This document shows positions 1 to 5,789 of a stretch of DNA of 5,789 nt, in pieces (positions within the stretch are counted from its first letter, which is position 1; each line of letters begins with the position of its first letter). The translations under genes and the position numbers were made by a program. This DNA comes from Bacteroidota bacterium (GTDB lineage: Bacteria; Bacteroidota; Rhodothermia; Rhodothermales; UBA10348). The notes below the pieces were generated by a model. The model was not told the origin of the DNA. It did not search any database and worked only from the letters and a program-made list of their open reading frames with translations. The stretch is taken from positions 1 to 5,789 of the forward strand of contig SMXL01000058.1 of NCBI GenBank assembly GCA_004356385.1, written 5' to 3'.

Positions 1-2
1 AC

Positions 3-2009
3 CACGGCGGGCACGAAGATTTAAATGCCCTTGAAGATCACGGCGGAGACCACGGCGGTCACCACGGCCACCACGCGCACATGGTTGAGGAATTCAAGAA
101 GCGTTTTTGGATCTCTCTGATACTGACGCCCCCGATTCTAATTCTCTCGCCCCTGATTCAGGGATTTCTCGGCCTGGGAGAATCTCTTCGGTTTACCGGA
201 GACCGATACGTTCTATTCGCACTTGCCACACTGGTGTTCCTTTATGGCGGTCGACCGTTTTTGAAGGGTTTCTTTGATGAGCTAAGTCGTCGTACACCCG
301 GAATGATGACCCTCATCGCAGTCGCGATTGGTACGGCCTACATATACAGCAGTGCAGTCGTATTCGGGTTAGACGGAAAATTGTTTTTCTGGGAGCTGGC
401 CACGTTAATCAACGTGATGCTTTTAGGCCACTGGATAGAAATGAGATCGGTGATGGGGGCCTCCAGGGCTCTTGAGGAATTGGTGAAATTGATGCCATCG
501 GAGGCTCACAAGTTGATGTCAGACGGAAAACTCGTCGATGTGCCCTTGACCGAATTAGCGAAAGGTGACCACGTGTTGGTCAAGCCTGGTGAAAAAATCC
601 CTGCTGACGGTGACGTAATTGATGGAAATTCGTCGGTAAACGAGGCGATGCTTACCGGGGAATCCGTACCGGTGATTAAAACGGTTGGCGATGCGGTGAT
701 TGGAGGCTCGATCAACGGAGAGGGTTCCATTTCGATCATCGTGCAGAAGACCGGTCAAGAAAGTTTTCTCTCACAGGTGATTGATTTGGTCAAAGAAGCT
801 CAGGAGAGTCAATCAAAAACTCAGGATCTTGCCAATCGGGCAGCGGTTTGGTTAACGGTGCTTGCTCTCGGTGGAGGTGCCGTTACGATGGCAGCGTGGC
901 TTCTATTTTCAGCCCATGATTTTACATTTGCCCTCGAAAGAACGGTGACGGTAATGGTCATCGCCTGTCCACATGCACTCGGCCTAGCCGTCCCTCTCGT
1001 CGTGGCGGTATCCACATCACTTGCTGCAGGAAACGGACTACTCATCCGCGATCGTACGGCCTTCGAGATGGCCCGCAACCTAACTACCATCATCTTTGAC
1101 AAAACGGGTACACTCACAGAGGGTCGGTTCGGCGTCACGGACACACTGGTACTTTCGGGATCGTATTCCGAATCTGACTTGCTGCGCTTTGCCGCAGCTG
1201 TGGAGGCTCACTCTGAACACCCGATAGCTCGTGGCATCGTTGACGCGGTTCAATCCCCGAGCCCAGTCACCGGATTCAGCTCCATGCCTGGAAAAGGAGC
1301 GATGGGAACCGTCGATGGGCACTCCGTAATGGTCGTCAGTCCTGGTTATTTAAAAGAAACGGACCGTAGTGTAGAGGATGATCGCTTTCATGCGCTTTCG
1401 GAACAAGGAAAAACCGTTGTTTTTATACTCGTCGATGACGTTGTCGAAGGAGCGGTGGCACTGGCTGATATCATTCGACCAGAATCCAAGAGCGCGATTT
1501 CGGCGCTACGGTCGATGGGTATATCGTCCATGATGCTCACGGGTGATAGTCCGCAGGTAGCAAAGTGGGTTGCTGAAGAGACTGGGTTGGACGAATTCTT
1601 TGCAGAAGTGCAGCCGGCCGAGAAGGCGGCGAAAATCAAAGAGGTCCAGGCAAGAGGCGGCACCGTTGGAATGACCGGAGACGGTGTAAATGACGCTCCG
1701 GCCTTGGCCCAGGCAGACGTAGGCATTGCAATTGGCGCGGGTACTGACGTAGCCGTTGAAACAGCGGACATCATTCTGATCCGAAGCAATCCAATGGACG
1801 TTGCGTCGATCATACAACTCTCTCGTGCTACGTACCGGAAAATGCTTCAAAACCTCTGGTGGGCTGTCGGGTACAACATCGTAGCGCTACCTATCGCTGC
1901 GGGCGTTTTTTATAGCGCAGGCATCCTTCTTAGCCCTGCAACCGGTGCTGCGTTGATGTCGGTCAGCACGGTGGTCGTCGCGATCAACGCCAGGATGTTG
2001 AAAGCATAA
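3..2009 (+). CDS. copB: Copper/silver-translocating P-type ATPase, CopB type (P1B-3), 5' partial
   Basis: Inner-membrane ATPase that exports copper (Cu2+/Cu+) or silver from the cytoplasm using ATP. Numbering from the ATG at base 81: TGES actuator loop at 192-195, CPH metal-site motif in a membrane helix at 296-298, phosphorylated Asp in DKTGT at 340-344, SEHP motif at 378-381, and the ATP-domain hinge TGDGVNDAP at 532-540. The last helices carry YN at 598-599 and a MSxSTxxVAxNA-type motif at 626-637. CPH rather than CPC is the known mark of the P1B-3 (CopB) class. The ATG at 81 is unlikely to be the start: the frame is open back to base 3, has no ribosome binding site before 81, and encodes 26 residues of which 9 are His. 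This matches the His-rich metal-binding tail that precedes the first helix in CopB, so the gene begins off the left edge. It is probably expressed separately from the mer-like genes, which have their own promoter. Family call is secure; Cu versus Ag preference cannot be read here. Confidence 0.96.
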   Translation, partial: HGGHEDLNALEDHGGDHGGHHGHHAHMVEEFKKRFWISLILTPPILILSPLIQGFLGLGESLRFTGDRYVLFALATLVFLYGGRPFLKGFFDELSRRTPGMMTLIAVAIGTAYIYSSAVVFGLDGKLFFWELATLINVMLLGHWIEMRSVMGASRALEELVKLMPSEAHKLMSDGKLVDVPLTELAKGDHVLVKPGEKIPADGDVIDGNSSVNEAMLTGESVPVIKTVGDAVIGGSINGEGSISIIVQKTGQESFLSQVIDLVKEAQESQSKTQDLANRAAVWLTVLALGGGAVTMAAWLLFSAHDFTFALERTVTVMVIACPHALGLAVPLVVAVSTSLAAGNGLLIRDRTAFEMARNLTTIIFDKTGTLTEGRFGVTDTLVLSGSYSESDLLRFAAAVEAHSEHPIARGIVDAVQSPSPVTGFSSMPGKGAMGTVDGHSVMVVSPGYLKETDRSVEDDRFHALSEQGKTVVFILVDDVVEGAVALADIIRPESKSAISALRSMGISSMMLTGDSPQVAKWVAEETGLDEFFAEVQPAEKAAKIKEVQARGGTVGMTGDGVNDAPALAQADVGIAIGAGTDVAVETADIILIRSNPMDVASIIQLSRATYRKMLQNLWWAVGYNIVALPIAAGVFYSAGILLSPATGAALMSVSTVVVAINARMLKA

Positions 2010-2123
2010 AGGTGACTCATGAACGGTCTTCGGTTTGAAATCGATTCGGTCGAGAGGTCTGTATAAAAAACAGTACTGATTTGAAACTGAAAGCCATATT
2101 TGGACGATAAGAATGAAAACTCC

Positions 2124-2155
2124 TTGACTCTCTACTATGGTATAGGGTTTATATT
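2124..2155 (+). promoter_or_regulatory. MerR-type promoter and operator driving the metal operon
   Basis: A -35 box TTGACT (2124-2129) and a -10 box TATATT (2150-2155) are separated by 20 bp, longer than the usual 17. Between them lies an imperfect dyad, CTCTCTAC-TATG-GTATAGGG (2128-2147), with 6 of 8 arm positions complementary plus an outer A/T pair. A stretched spacer with a dyad inside it is the known architecture of promoters activated by MerR-family proteins, which untwist the DNA when metal binds. The predicted RNA start is near 2162. The MerR gene two positions downstream is the obvious regulator, making this autoregulation. The rest of the 2010-2191 gap is A/T-rich upstream of the -35 and shows no convincing terminator for copB. 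Confidence 0.85.
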
Positions 2156-2206
2156 GGAATTATCCGTGTAATCATACCCGAACTCACGAATATGAGGTTT
2201 CCAACC

Positions 2207-2470
2207 ATGGCCGCACTCCGCTCGATTGAAATATTTAGTTCAGGATGTCCCCTCTGTGAGGAAAGCATCGCACAAATTCGTGCGGCTGCTTGTCCTTCGT
2301 GTAAGGTGAACGTTCTGGATATCCGGGAAACGACCGTCGCTGATTATGCCAGTCGTCTCGGTGTTCGCTCGGTTCCAGCTGTCGCCATCGATGGTGTACT
2401 CGCCAGCTGCTGCTCTTCCGGAGGACCCGACTTATCTTCGTTACAAGCCGCCGGTTTAGGACAGGTCTGA
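2207..2470 (+). CDS. Small thioredoxin-fold protein with CPLC, CPSC and CC motifs
   Basis: First gene of the operon, 87 residues from the ATG at 2207. It begins with a beta strand (RSIEIF) followed directly by GCPLC, the place of the thioredoxin/glutaredoxin CxxC (Cys14, Cys17). A VPAV segment follows (Pro57), which fits the cis-proline loop. Extra cysteines lie at CPSC (29, 32) and a vicinal CC pair (68-69). At under 90 residues it is shorter than thioredoxin and closer to a glutaredoxin-like minimal fold. It is cytoplasmic, with no signal peptide. An ATG at 2192 in the same frame would add five residues, but GAGG at 2194-2197 sits nine bases before the ATG at 2207, which favours the later start. 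As I recall, similar small thioredoxin-family proteins occur beside MerR genes but their role is not established. Context suggests thiol-based handling of incoming metal or reduction of metal-blocked thiols; this is inference. Confidence 0.85.
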   Translation: MAALRSIEIFSSGCPLCEESIAQIRAAACPSCKVNVLDIRETTVADYASRLGVRSVPAVAIDGVLASCCSSGGPDLSSLQAAGLGQV

Positions 2471-2482
2471 CCAATTAGTGAA

Positions 2483-2890
2483 ATGACAATCGGGCAAGTT
2501 GCAAAGCGCACAGGCGTCAATATCCAGACCGTTCGGTTTTACGAACGCAAGGGCCTCGTCCTGCCGGAGAAGCGTACGGATTCGGGATACCGTATTTATT
2601 CCCATGAGGCTGTTCGCAGAATCCGTTTCGTCAGACATGCACAGGAAATGGGTTTCTCACTTCGGGAGATTGAGGATTTATTAAGTTTACGGATTGATCC
2701 AGGGATGACCTGTGCCGATGTAAAGATCAGGGCGGAAACAAAAAGGACGGAAGTAGAACAAAAGATCGACAAGCTGAGCCATATGCAGAGAGCCCTGGAA
2801 ATGCTTGTGGCGCGATGCGATGGCGACGGGCCCGTGAGCGAATGCCCAATTATCGAAGCATTGGACAGCGTCAATGACGGCCTAACATGA
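2483..2890 (+). CDS. merR: MerR-family heavy-metal-responsive regulator, probably Hg(II)-sensing
   Basis: 135-residue activator/repressor. The N-terminal winged helix-turn-helix spans about residues 1-70 (IGQVAKRTGVNIQTVRFYERKG, then SGYRIYS and a second helical DNA-contact region to GFSLREIEDLLSL). A long dimerisation helix covers about 78-110, and a short metal-binding loop ends at CPIIEAL. Cysteines fall at 77, 112 and 121. The spacings of 35 and 9 match Tn501 MerR (Cys82, 117, 126) and also PbrR-type lead sensors; CueR lacks the first of these cysteines and ZntR has a longer second spacing. With merTP next door, Hg(II) is the best guess and Pb(II) the main alternative. It starts 12 bases after the thioredoxin-like stop, so it is transcribed within the operon it should control rather than divergently as in classic Gram-negative mer loci. 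The ribosome binding site is weak. Confidence 0.93.
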   Translation: MTIGQVAKRTGVNIQTVRFYERKGLVLPEKRTDSGYRIYSHEAVRRIRFVRHAQEMGFSLREIEDLLSLRIDPGMTCADVKIRAETKRTEVEQKIDKLSHMQRALEMLVARCDGDGPVSECPIIEALDSVNDGLT

Positions 2891-2903
2891 ACAGATTAAA
2901 ATA

Positions 2904-3524
2904 ATGGAGACGAGAAAAACAGCAAAGCGCGAGTGGGGAATGATGGGAGCAGTCGGAGCAGCTTTAGCATCCTCGGCCTGTTGCACGGTGCCCTTCGTAC
3001 TGGTATCGGCTGGAATCGGTGGTGCCTGGCTGAGCAATCTGACGGCTCTGGAGCCATATCGTCCGATTTTTATTCTCGCGGCGCTCTTGTTTCTCGGTAT
3101 CGCATTTCGGAGGAGATACGCATCTTCAAGCGATCCTGAATGCGGCTGCGAACCATCGGAAAATCGGAAATCAGCGAGAGTTTTTCTGCTCATGGGCACG
3201 ATAGTGACGTCTGCACTCATCATTTCGCCATGGGTTCTCGCTGCGGTATCACCGGGTAACGAGATCGCGACGCATTCGGTGGATCCGGCCGGGAATGTTC
3301 TCGAGGTCGTGCTGGAAGTGGATGGAATGACCTGTGAAACCTGCCCGGCTACGGTGAAAATGGCGCTTGAGCGGATTGACGGTGTTCTGGCAGCGAACGT
3401 CTCCTACGAACCGCCACTAGCGACGGTCAGGTTCGACGGATTGACGGTGTCGCTTGATGATTTGACTCGGGCGACTTCAAATGTTGGCTTTCCGTCCTCT
3501 CCAGTTCAGTCCGACTCGAAATGA
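2904..3524 (+). CDS. merTP: Mercuric ion transporter, MerT-MerP fusion
   Basis: 206-residue inner-membrane protein that would take Hg(II) into the cytoplasm. The MerT part has three predicted helices (about 14-45, 54-69 and 91-116). A Cys-Cys pair lies in helix 1 (26-27, SACCTVPF), and a second pair (Cys80, Cys82) lies in the loop between helices 2 and 3, both matching the metal-relay cysteines of MerT. After a linker comes an HMA domain at about 132-200 with GMTCETC (Cys144, Cys147) and the GVLAANVSYE pattern, equivalent to MerP. With three helices and a cytoplasmic helix 2-3 loop, the HMA domain should face the periplasm, as MerP does, but tethered. The ATG at 2904 lies 13 bases after the merR stop with no clear ribosome binding site. 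Met13/Met14 (2940, 2943) follow a GGGGA and are possible alternative starts that would keep the whole MerT core. The fusion form is known (MerTP). Family call is strong; substrate is inferred. Confidence 0.93.
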   Translation: METRKTAKREWGMMGAVGAALASSACCTVPFVLVSAGIGGAWLSNLTALEPYRPIFILAALLFLGIAFRRRYASSSDPECGCEPSENRKSARVFLLMGTIVTSALIISPWVLAAVSPGNEIATHSVDPAGNVLEVVLEVDGMTCETCPATVKMALERIDGVLAANVSYEPPLATVRFDGLTVSLDDLTRATSNVGFPSSPVQSDSK

Positions 3525-3733
3525 TCTCCGAAGTAAAACTGGAGTCTACGATTACATGTCCGAGTTGTGGACAAGCGTCAACCGAGACGATGCCTACAGA
3601 TGCCTGCCAATTCTTCTGGGAATGTCCCTCGTGCGGTGAGGTGGCGAAACCCTTGGACGGCGATTGTTGTGTCTTCTGCTCCTATGGCACCGAGCCATGT
3701 CCACCCGTTCAAAAAAACGGCATGTGTTGTTAG
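3521..3733 (+). CDS. GDCCVxC domain protein, cysteine-rich
   Basis: 70-residue cytoplasmic protein with 11 cysteines. In order: a zinc-ribbon-like pair CPSC (13-16) and CPSC (35-38), an isolated Cys29, the signature block GDCCVFCSYGTEPCPP (47-62), and a C-terminal vicinal pair MCC (69-70). The signature is that of the family named GDCCVxC domain-containing (seleno)protein, commonly met in mer-type loci; all its cysteines here are ordinary TGT/TGC codons. Its ATG overlaps the merTP stop (ATGA at 3521-3524), so translation is probably coupled to merTP and there is no separate ribosome binding site. The terminal Cys-Cys resembles the C-terminal Cys pair that hands Hg(II) to the active site in MerA. 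A role as a cytoplasmic metal acceptor or chaperone is therefore reasonable, but it is not established. It is the last gene of the operon. Confidence 0.88.
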   Translation: MISEVKLESTITCPSCGQASTETMPTDACQFFWECPSCGEVAKPLDGDCCVFCSYGTEPCPPVQKNGMCC

Positions 3734-3760
3734 TCGAACAACGTTGGAAGGATCACAAGT

Positions 3761-4198
3761 TCAGCTGAGCCACCCTTTTGACGTGCTCGTTCCGGCAAAC
3801 CAGATCAGGAAGCCGGCGATGACGATTACAACGACGGGCATCACAATCGATCCAGCTCCGTATACATCTACAGTGTCGCTCAGGACCAGCCAGTTGAACA
3901 TCTGGACTACGACTCCCACCAAAGATGCGATGAATAGTGGCCGGGCCCACTTCTTTCTCATGAGAAGTCCCGCGCATCCGAGCAATCCACCAAAAACAGC
4001 AATCGCTAAAGCGCTGGTCGCCCAGAGCGGTATATCGGTGTAAAGTGCCTGTTCTGCCACCGGGAGCTCAGCGATAGCCGTGTCAGTCATGGTAACCAAG
4101 ATGAAATACTGTACGGCACCCATAATATTCCAGGAAAATGCCACACCACTAACGATCCAAAACCATTTTTCCGGCTTATTCGATGCTTGCTCGTTCAC
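3761..4198 (-). CDS. Four-helix membrane protein of unknown function
   Basis: 145-residue protein with four predicted membrane helices at about 12-37, 58-80, 86-106 and 114-135. A conserved-looking WNIMGAVQYF stretch lies in helix 1, a loop AELPVAEQALY follows it, and a positively charged RKKW turn sits between helices 2 and 3. I recognise a resemblance to small membrane proteins often labelled hypothetical or, loosely, sugar transporter in marine Bacteroidota and Gammaproteobacteria; nothing in the sequence supports a transport substrate. The start is GTG (4198-4196) preceded by GGAG six bases upstream (4208-4205), which supports this start. It points toward the metal operon and ends 27 bp from it, so the two converge. 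The last few residues are polar (GTSTSKGWLS). Its leader carries overlapping inverted repeats. Confidence 0.8.
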   Translation of the reverse strand: MNEQASNKPEKWFWIVSGVAFSWNIMGAVQYFILVTMTDTAIAELPVAEQALYTDIPLWATSALAIAVFGGLLGCAGLLMRKKWARPLFIASLVGVVVQMFNWLVLSDTVDVYGAGSIVMPVVVIVIAGFLIWFAGTSTSKGWLS

Positions 4199-4268
4199 AG
4201 GATTCTCCGATTGATGCGTTGGCTATGCTGCCAAGGATACCAAATATGACTGAGAATCCTGTCATATT
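4197..4268 (-). promoter_or_regulatory. Structured leader with competing inverted repeats upstream of the four-helix membrane protein
   Basis: Three inverted repeats lie between the hydrolase stop and the GTG at 4198. An 11-bp perfect pair joins 4252-4262 with 4197-4207; in the minus-strand RNA its downstream arm GAGAATCCTGT includes most of the ribosome binding site and the first two bases of the GTG start. An 8-bp perfect pair, AATATGAC with GTCATATT (4261-4268 and 4243-4250), encloses a 10-base loop that is made of the upstream arm of the 11-bp repeat. A small TTGGC/GCCAA hairpin lies at 4219-4234. The first two structures share bases and cannot form fully together, as in a translational on/off switch. 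The 8-bp pair could equally be a protein operator. The repeats are certain; the function is inference. Confidence 0.4.
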
Positions 4269-4296
4269 CCATAACGTCGGGCTAGCGCTCCATCAA
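4268..4296 (-). promoter_or_regulatory. Weak candidate promoter for the four-helix membrane protein gene
   Basis: Read on the minus strand, TTGATG (4296-4291) and TATGGA (4273-4268) are separated by 17 bp. The -10 is poor (three of six consensus bases). If used, RNA would start near 4261, within the inverted repeats, and the 8-bp dyad would then act more as an operator than as an RNA hairpin. Read-through from the hydrolase gene is the alternative. Confidence 0.2.
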
Positions 4297-4302
4297 CGAA
4301 CC

Positions 4303-5235
4303 CTACATCCCAACATCGCTCAGAAATTGAAAAATCTCCCGCCAGGCACTCTGAAATTGATCGTCTGTGAATCCCATATGCCGACCGCCCGGCATAGACT
4401 GCAGGCTGTTTTGAACTCCGAGCTCGTCCAATCTGGCATGGAACCGGGTCGCCTGATCGTGAGGAACGACGGAATCGTCCTCTCCGTGCAGGGTAATTAC
4501 TGGTGGTGATTCTGAATCTACAAGTACCAGCGGAGAGTATTGGTCTGAAATGCTCGCGATGCGCAGTTCCTCTCCGATCCAGGCTCGTGCATAGTTTTGA
4601 TCGGGCATCGTCTGATCGAGGTACGAAACGACGGCTTCAATATCGGTGATACCAAACCAGTTGACCACAGCTCCAACGCGGAAATCATCTTCGACATAGC
4701 AGTCATGTCCGGGTCGGGATCCGAGGATTCCTGTCACGAGGGAGAGATGTCCACCGGCCGACGCTCCGCTCACGACAATTTTTTCTCTATCGAATCCATA
4801 AATCTGCGAGGCGCTTGCGACCCATGCCAGCGCACATACGGCATCATCCACTGCTTGAGGTGCCGTATCTGGACCGAGCCGATAGGTGATGTTTACGACG
4901 TTCCATCCTCGCTCAAGAAAATGAAGGAAGAAGATTTCCATTCCTTCCTTCTGTCCGGCGACCCACCCACCACCATGAAAAAACAGAAGTGTTGGCCGTG
5001 GATCGGCTGCCTGCTCGAAATAATCTGGTTCACCGTTCCACGATCCTTGTAGATACAGGTCCAGTTTCTGCGACGGATGGTCGCCATACTCGACGTCGTG
5101 CTGCACGGAGAAACGGTGGCTCCAGAACGATTCTTGATCTTGGGCGGCACGGTCCGTTGAATCCGACTTCGTATTGCACGCCGATAAGAAGGCCAGCATT
5201 CCCAACGCGAGTGGAGGAAGGATATATCTGATCAT
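4303..5235 (-). CDS. Lipoprotein alpha/beta-hydrolase (carboxylesterase/acetylesterase type)
   Basis: 310-residue exported esterase-like enzyme. The N-terminus is a lipoprotein signal peptide: MIRY, a hydrophobic core, and the lipobox LSAC with the lipidated Cys at 20. After a polar linker the fold shows HGGGW (87-91), which supplies the oxyanion hole, then the nucleophile elbow GASAG with Ser159. HGEDDSVVP (250-258) carries the likely catalytic Asp254, and GGRHMGF carries His286. HGGGW plus GxSAG is characteristic of the hormone-sensitive-lipase/BD-FAE-like esterases, which cleave short acyl esters or acetyl groups from sugars; the substrate cannot be named. It is anchored in the envelope, probably the outer membrane (Asn at +2). 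Length is normal and all triad residues are present, so it looks active. It begins 37 bp after the FtsX-like permease on the same strand and is probably co-transcribed with it. No clear ribosome binding site is visible. Confidence 0.9.
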   Translation of the reverse strand: MIRYILPPLALGMLAFLSACNTKSDSTDRAAQDQESFWSHRFSVQHDVEYGDHPSQKLDLYLQGSWNGEPDYFEQAADPRPTLLFFHGGGWVAGQKEGMEIFFLHFLERGWNVVNITYRLGPDTAPQAVDDAVCALAWVASASQIYGFDREKIVVSGASAGGHLSLVTGILGSRPGHDCYVEDDFRVGAVVNWFGITDIEAVVSYLDQTMPDQNYARAWIGEELRIASISDQYSPLVLVDSESPPVITLHGEDDSVVPHDQATRFHARLDELGVQNSLQSMPGGRHMGFTDDQFQSAWREIFQFLSDVGM

Positions 5236-5272
5236 CGGGTTTTGCGTTGTACTTGAATTTGTGAGTCTGAGA

Positions 5273-5789
5273 TCACTCTGAACTGAGATGTCGCATGGGT
5301 GCCCAATTGGCTGCGCGTGTCCCCTGGCCGATGACTGAAATCAGTGCAACGAAAAAACAAATCGTGACCGTAACCACAATAATAACAAACGACTGCGGCG
5401 GATGATATGCAAAGGAATTCAGCCAACTTGTCGTGAGACCCCATCCCAGTGGAACTGCTATTAGAAGAGCAACAAATACGGGTTTCATCAGGTCAGAAAC
5501 CAGCATTCGAACGGTATCCAGGCTTGTTGCGCCCAGAACCTTTCGCACGCCGATTTCCTTTTGTTTTCGGTCGACTGCCGAGGCAGCCAATCCGACAAAA
5601 CCCAGGCTGGCAATGATGAGTGCGAATAGGGCGCCAATCGCACCGAGTGCATTCATCCGATCGGTCGCCGGATACATCGCCCGGATCCGATCGCTCATGA
5701 GAAACGATCGAAGCGGCTGCTCTGGAACGACCGATTTCCAAACCGACTGAATTGAGGCCATGGTCTCATCAACGGAAGAGTCGGAATAT
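5273..5789 (-). CDS. FtsX/MacB-like ABC transporter permease, C-terminal part (5' partial)
   Basis: C-terminal end of an ABC permease. The frame is open to the right edge, so a larger N-terminal part lies outside the window and the Met at 5761 is internal. In the visible 171 residues there is a periplasmic segment ending in FLMSDRIRAMYPATDRM, then three membrane helices. The first is followed by VDRKQKEIGVRKVLGAT, the coupling segment that contacts the ATPase in FtsX/MacB permeases. The second contains VFVALLIAVPLGW, and after NSFAYHPPQ comes the third, ending in a short cytoplasmic tail (NWAPMRHLSSE). This arrangement matches the large, frequently duplicated permeases of the FCB group, which usually have two FtsX domains (about 800 residues). 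The role may be export of a peptide, lipoprotein or drug; it cannot be specified. It is followed at 37 bp by the lipoprotein hydrolase. Confidence 0.9.
   Translation of the reverse strand, partial: YSDSSVDETMASIQSVWKSVVPEQPLRSFLMSDRIRAMYPATDRMNALGAIGALFALIIASLGFVGLAASAVDRKQKEIGVRKVLGATSLDTVRMLVSDLMKPVFVALLIAVPLGWGLTTSWLNSFAYHPPQSFVIIVVTVTICFFVALISVIGQGTRAANWAPMRHLSSE

Noticed and set aside
1388..1813. 141-codon - strand frame opposite copB
   Set aside because: It is antisense to the conserved ATP-binding and hinge motifs of copB, and its Ser/Ala/Thr-rich composition is typical of a reverse-strand shadow.
2019..2066. 15-codon frame (MNGLRFEIDSVERSV) right after copB with a good ribosome-binding-like AGGTGA upstream
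   Set aside because: Very short, no recognisable family, and the following bases do not continue in any frame as a broken gene. It may be chance or the trace of a lost gene, but it cannot be supported.
2057..2075. CTGT-ACAG hairpin after copB as a terminator
   Set aside because: A four-base stem with an A-rich loop and no T-tract is not enough for an intrinsic terminator.
3734..3760. Possible bidirectional terminator between the convergent operons (CAACGTTG palindrome at 3739-3746)
   Set aside because: There is no stable GC-rich stem and no T-run on either side; the 8-base palindrome is too short to call.
4183..4509. 108-codon + strand frame in the region of the hydrolase C-terminus
   Set aside because: It lies largely antisense to the hydrolase, whose His286-containing motif is clearly coded on the other strand, and its translation has no domain-like pattern.
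4597..5052. 151-codon + strand frame opposite the hydrolase
   Set aside because: It is a shadow of the esterase catalytic region, with low-quality composition and no motif.
1..5789. Signs that the metal genes are on a transposon or island (transposase, terminal repeats, tRNA, att site)
   Set aside because: No transposase, integrase, tRNA gene, target-site duplication or CRISPR repeat could be recognised in the window.

Overview
The window reads as two blocks facing each other. The left block (about 1-3733, + strand) is a heavy-metal detoxification locus. The right block (about 3761-5789, - strand) holds three envelope-type genes with no visible link to metals. Moderate base composition, a CPH-type CopB ATPase, a MerT-MerP fusion and an FtsX/MacB-like permease of the type repeated in FCB-group genomes suggest a Gram-negative environmental bacterium, perhaps Rhodothermota, Balneolota or Bacteroidota. 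This assignment is an inference from gene types, and no rRNA or marker gene is present to confirm it.

Left block. The window opens inside copB, a P1B-3 copper/silver-exporting ATPase; its His-rich N-terminal tail is still being read at base 3, so the true start lies off the left edge. After the copB stop there is a 180-base gap with a textbook MerR-type promoter: a -35 TTGACT and a -10 TATATT set 20 bp apart, with an imperfect dyad between them. Downstream, closely packed on the same strand, come a small six-cysteine thioredoxin-fold protein, a MerR regulator with the Cys spacing of Hg(II)/Pb(II) sensors, a MerT-MerP fusion transporter, and a 70-residue, 11-cysteine GDCCVxC protein whose start codon overlaps the merTP stop (ATGA). 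No mercuric reductase (merA) is present and no room is left for one before the convergent gene begins 27 bp later.

Proposed working model (inference): Hg(II) or a similar soft metal is bound by the MerP-like domain, carried across the inner membrane by MerT, and received in the cytoplasm by the thioredoxin-like and/or GDCCVxC proteins, which are rich in vicinal cysteines. Reduction would need a MerA encoded elsewhere; otherwise the system ends in sequestration. MerR lies inside the operon, so it would control its own synthesis.

Right block, in transcription order on the - strand: the C-terminal part of an FtsX/MacB-like ABC permease (truncated by the right edge), a lipoprotein alpha/beta-hydrolase 37 bp downstream, and, after about 100 bases, a four-helix membrane protein of unknown function that starts with GTG. 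The leader of this last gene carries overlapping inverted repeats, one of which would cover its ribosome binding site and start codon; this is the main non-coding feature the genes do not explain.
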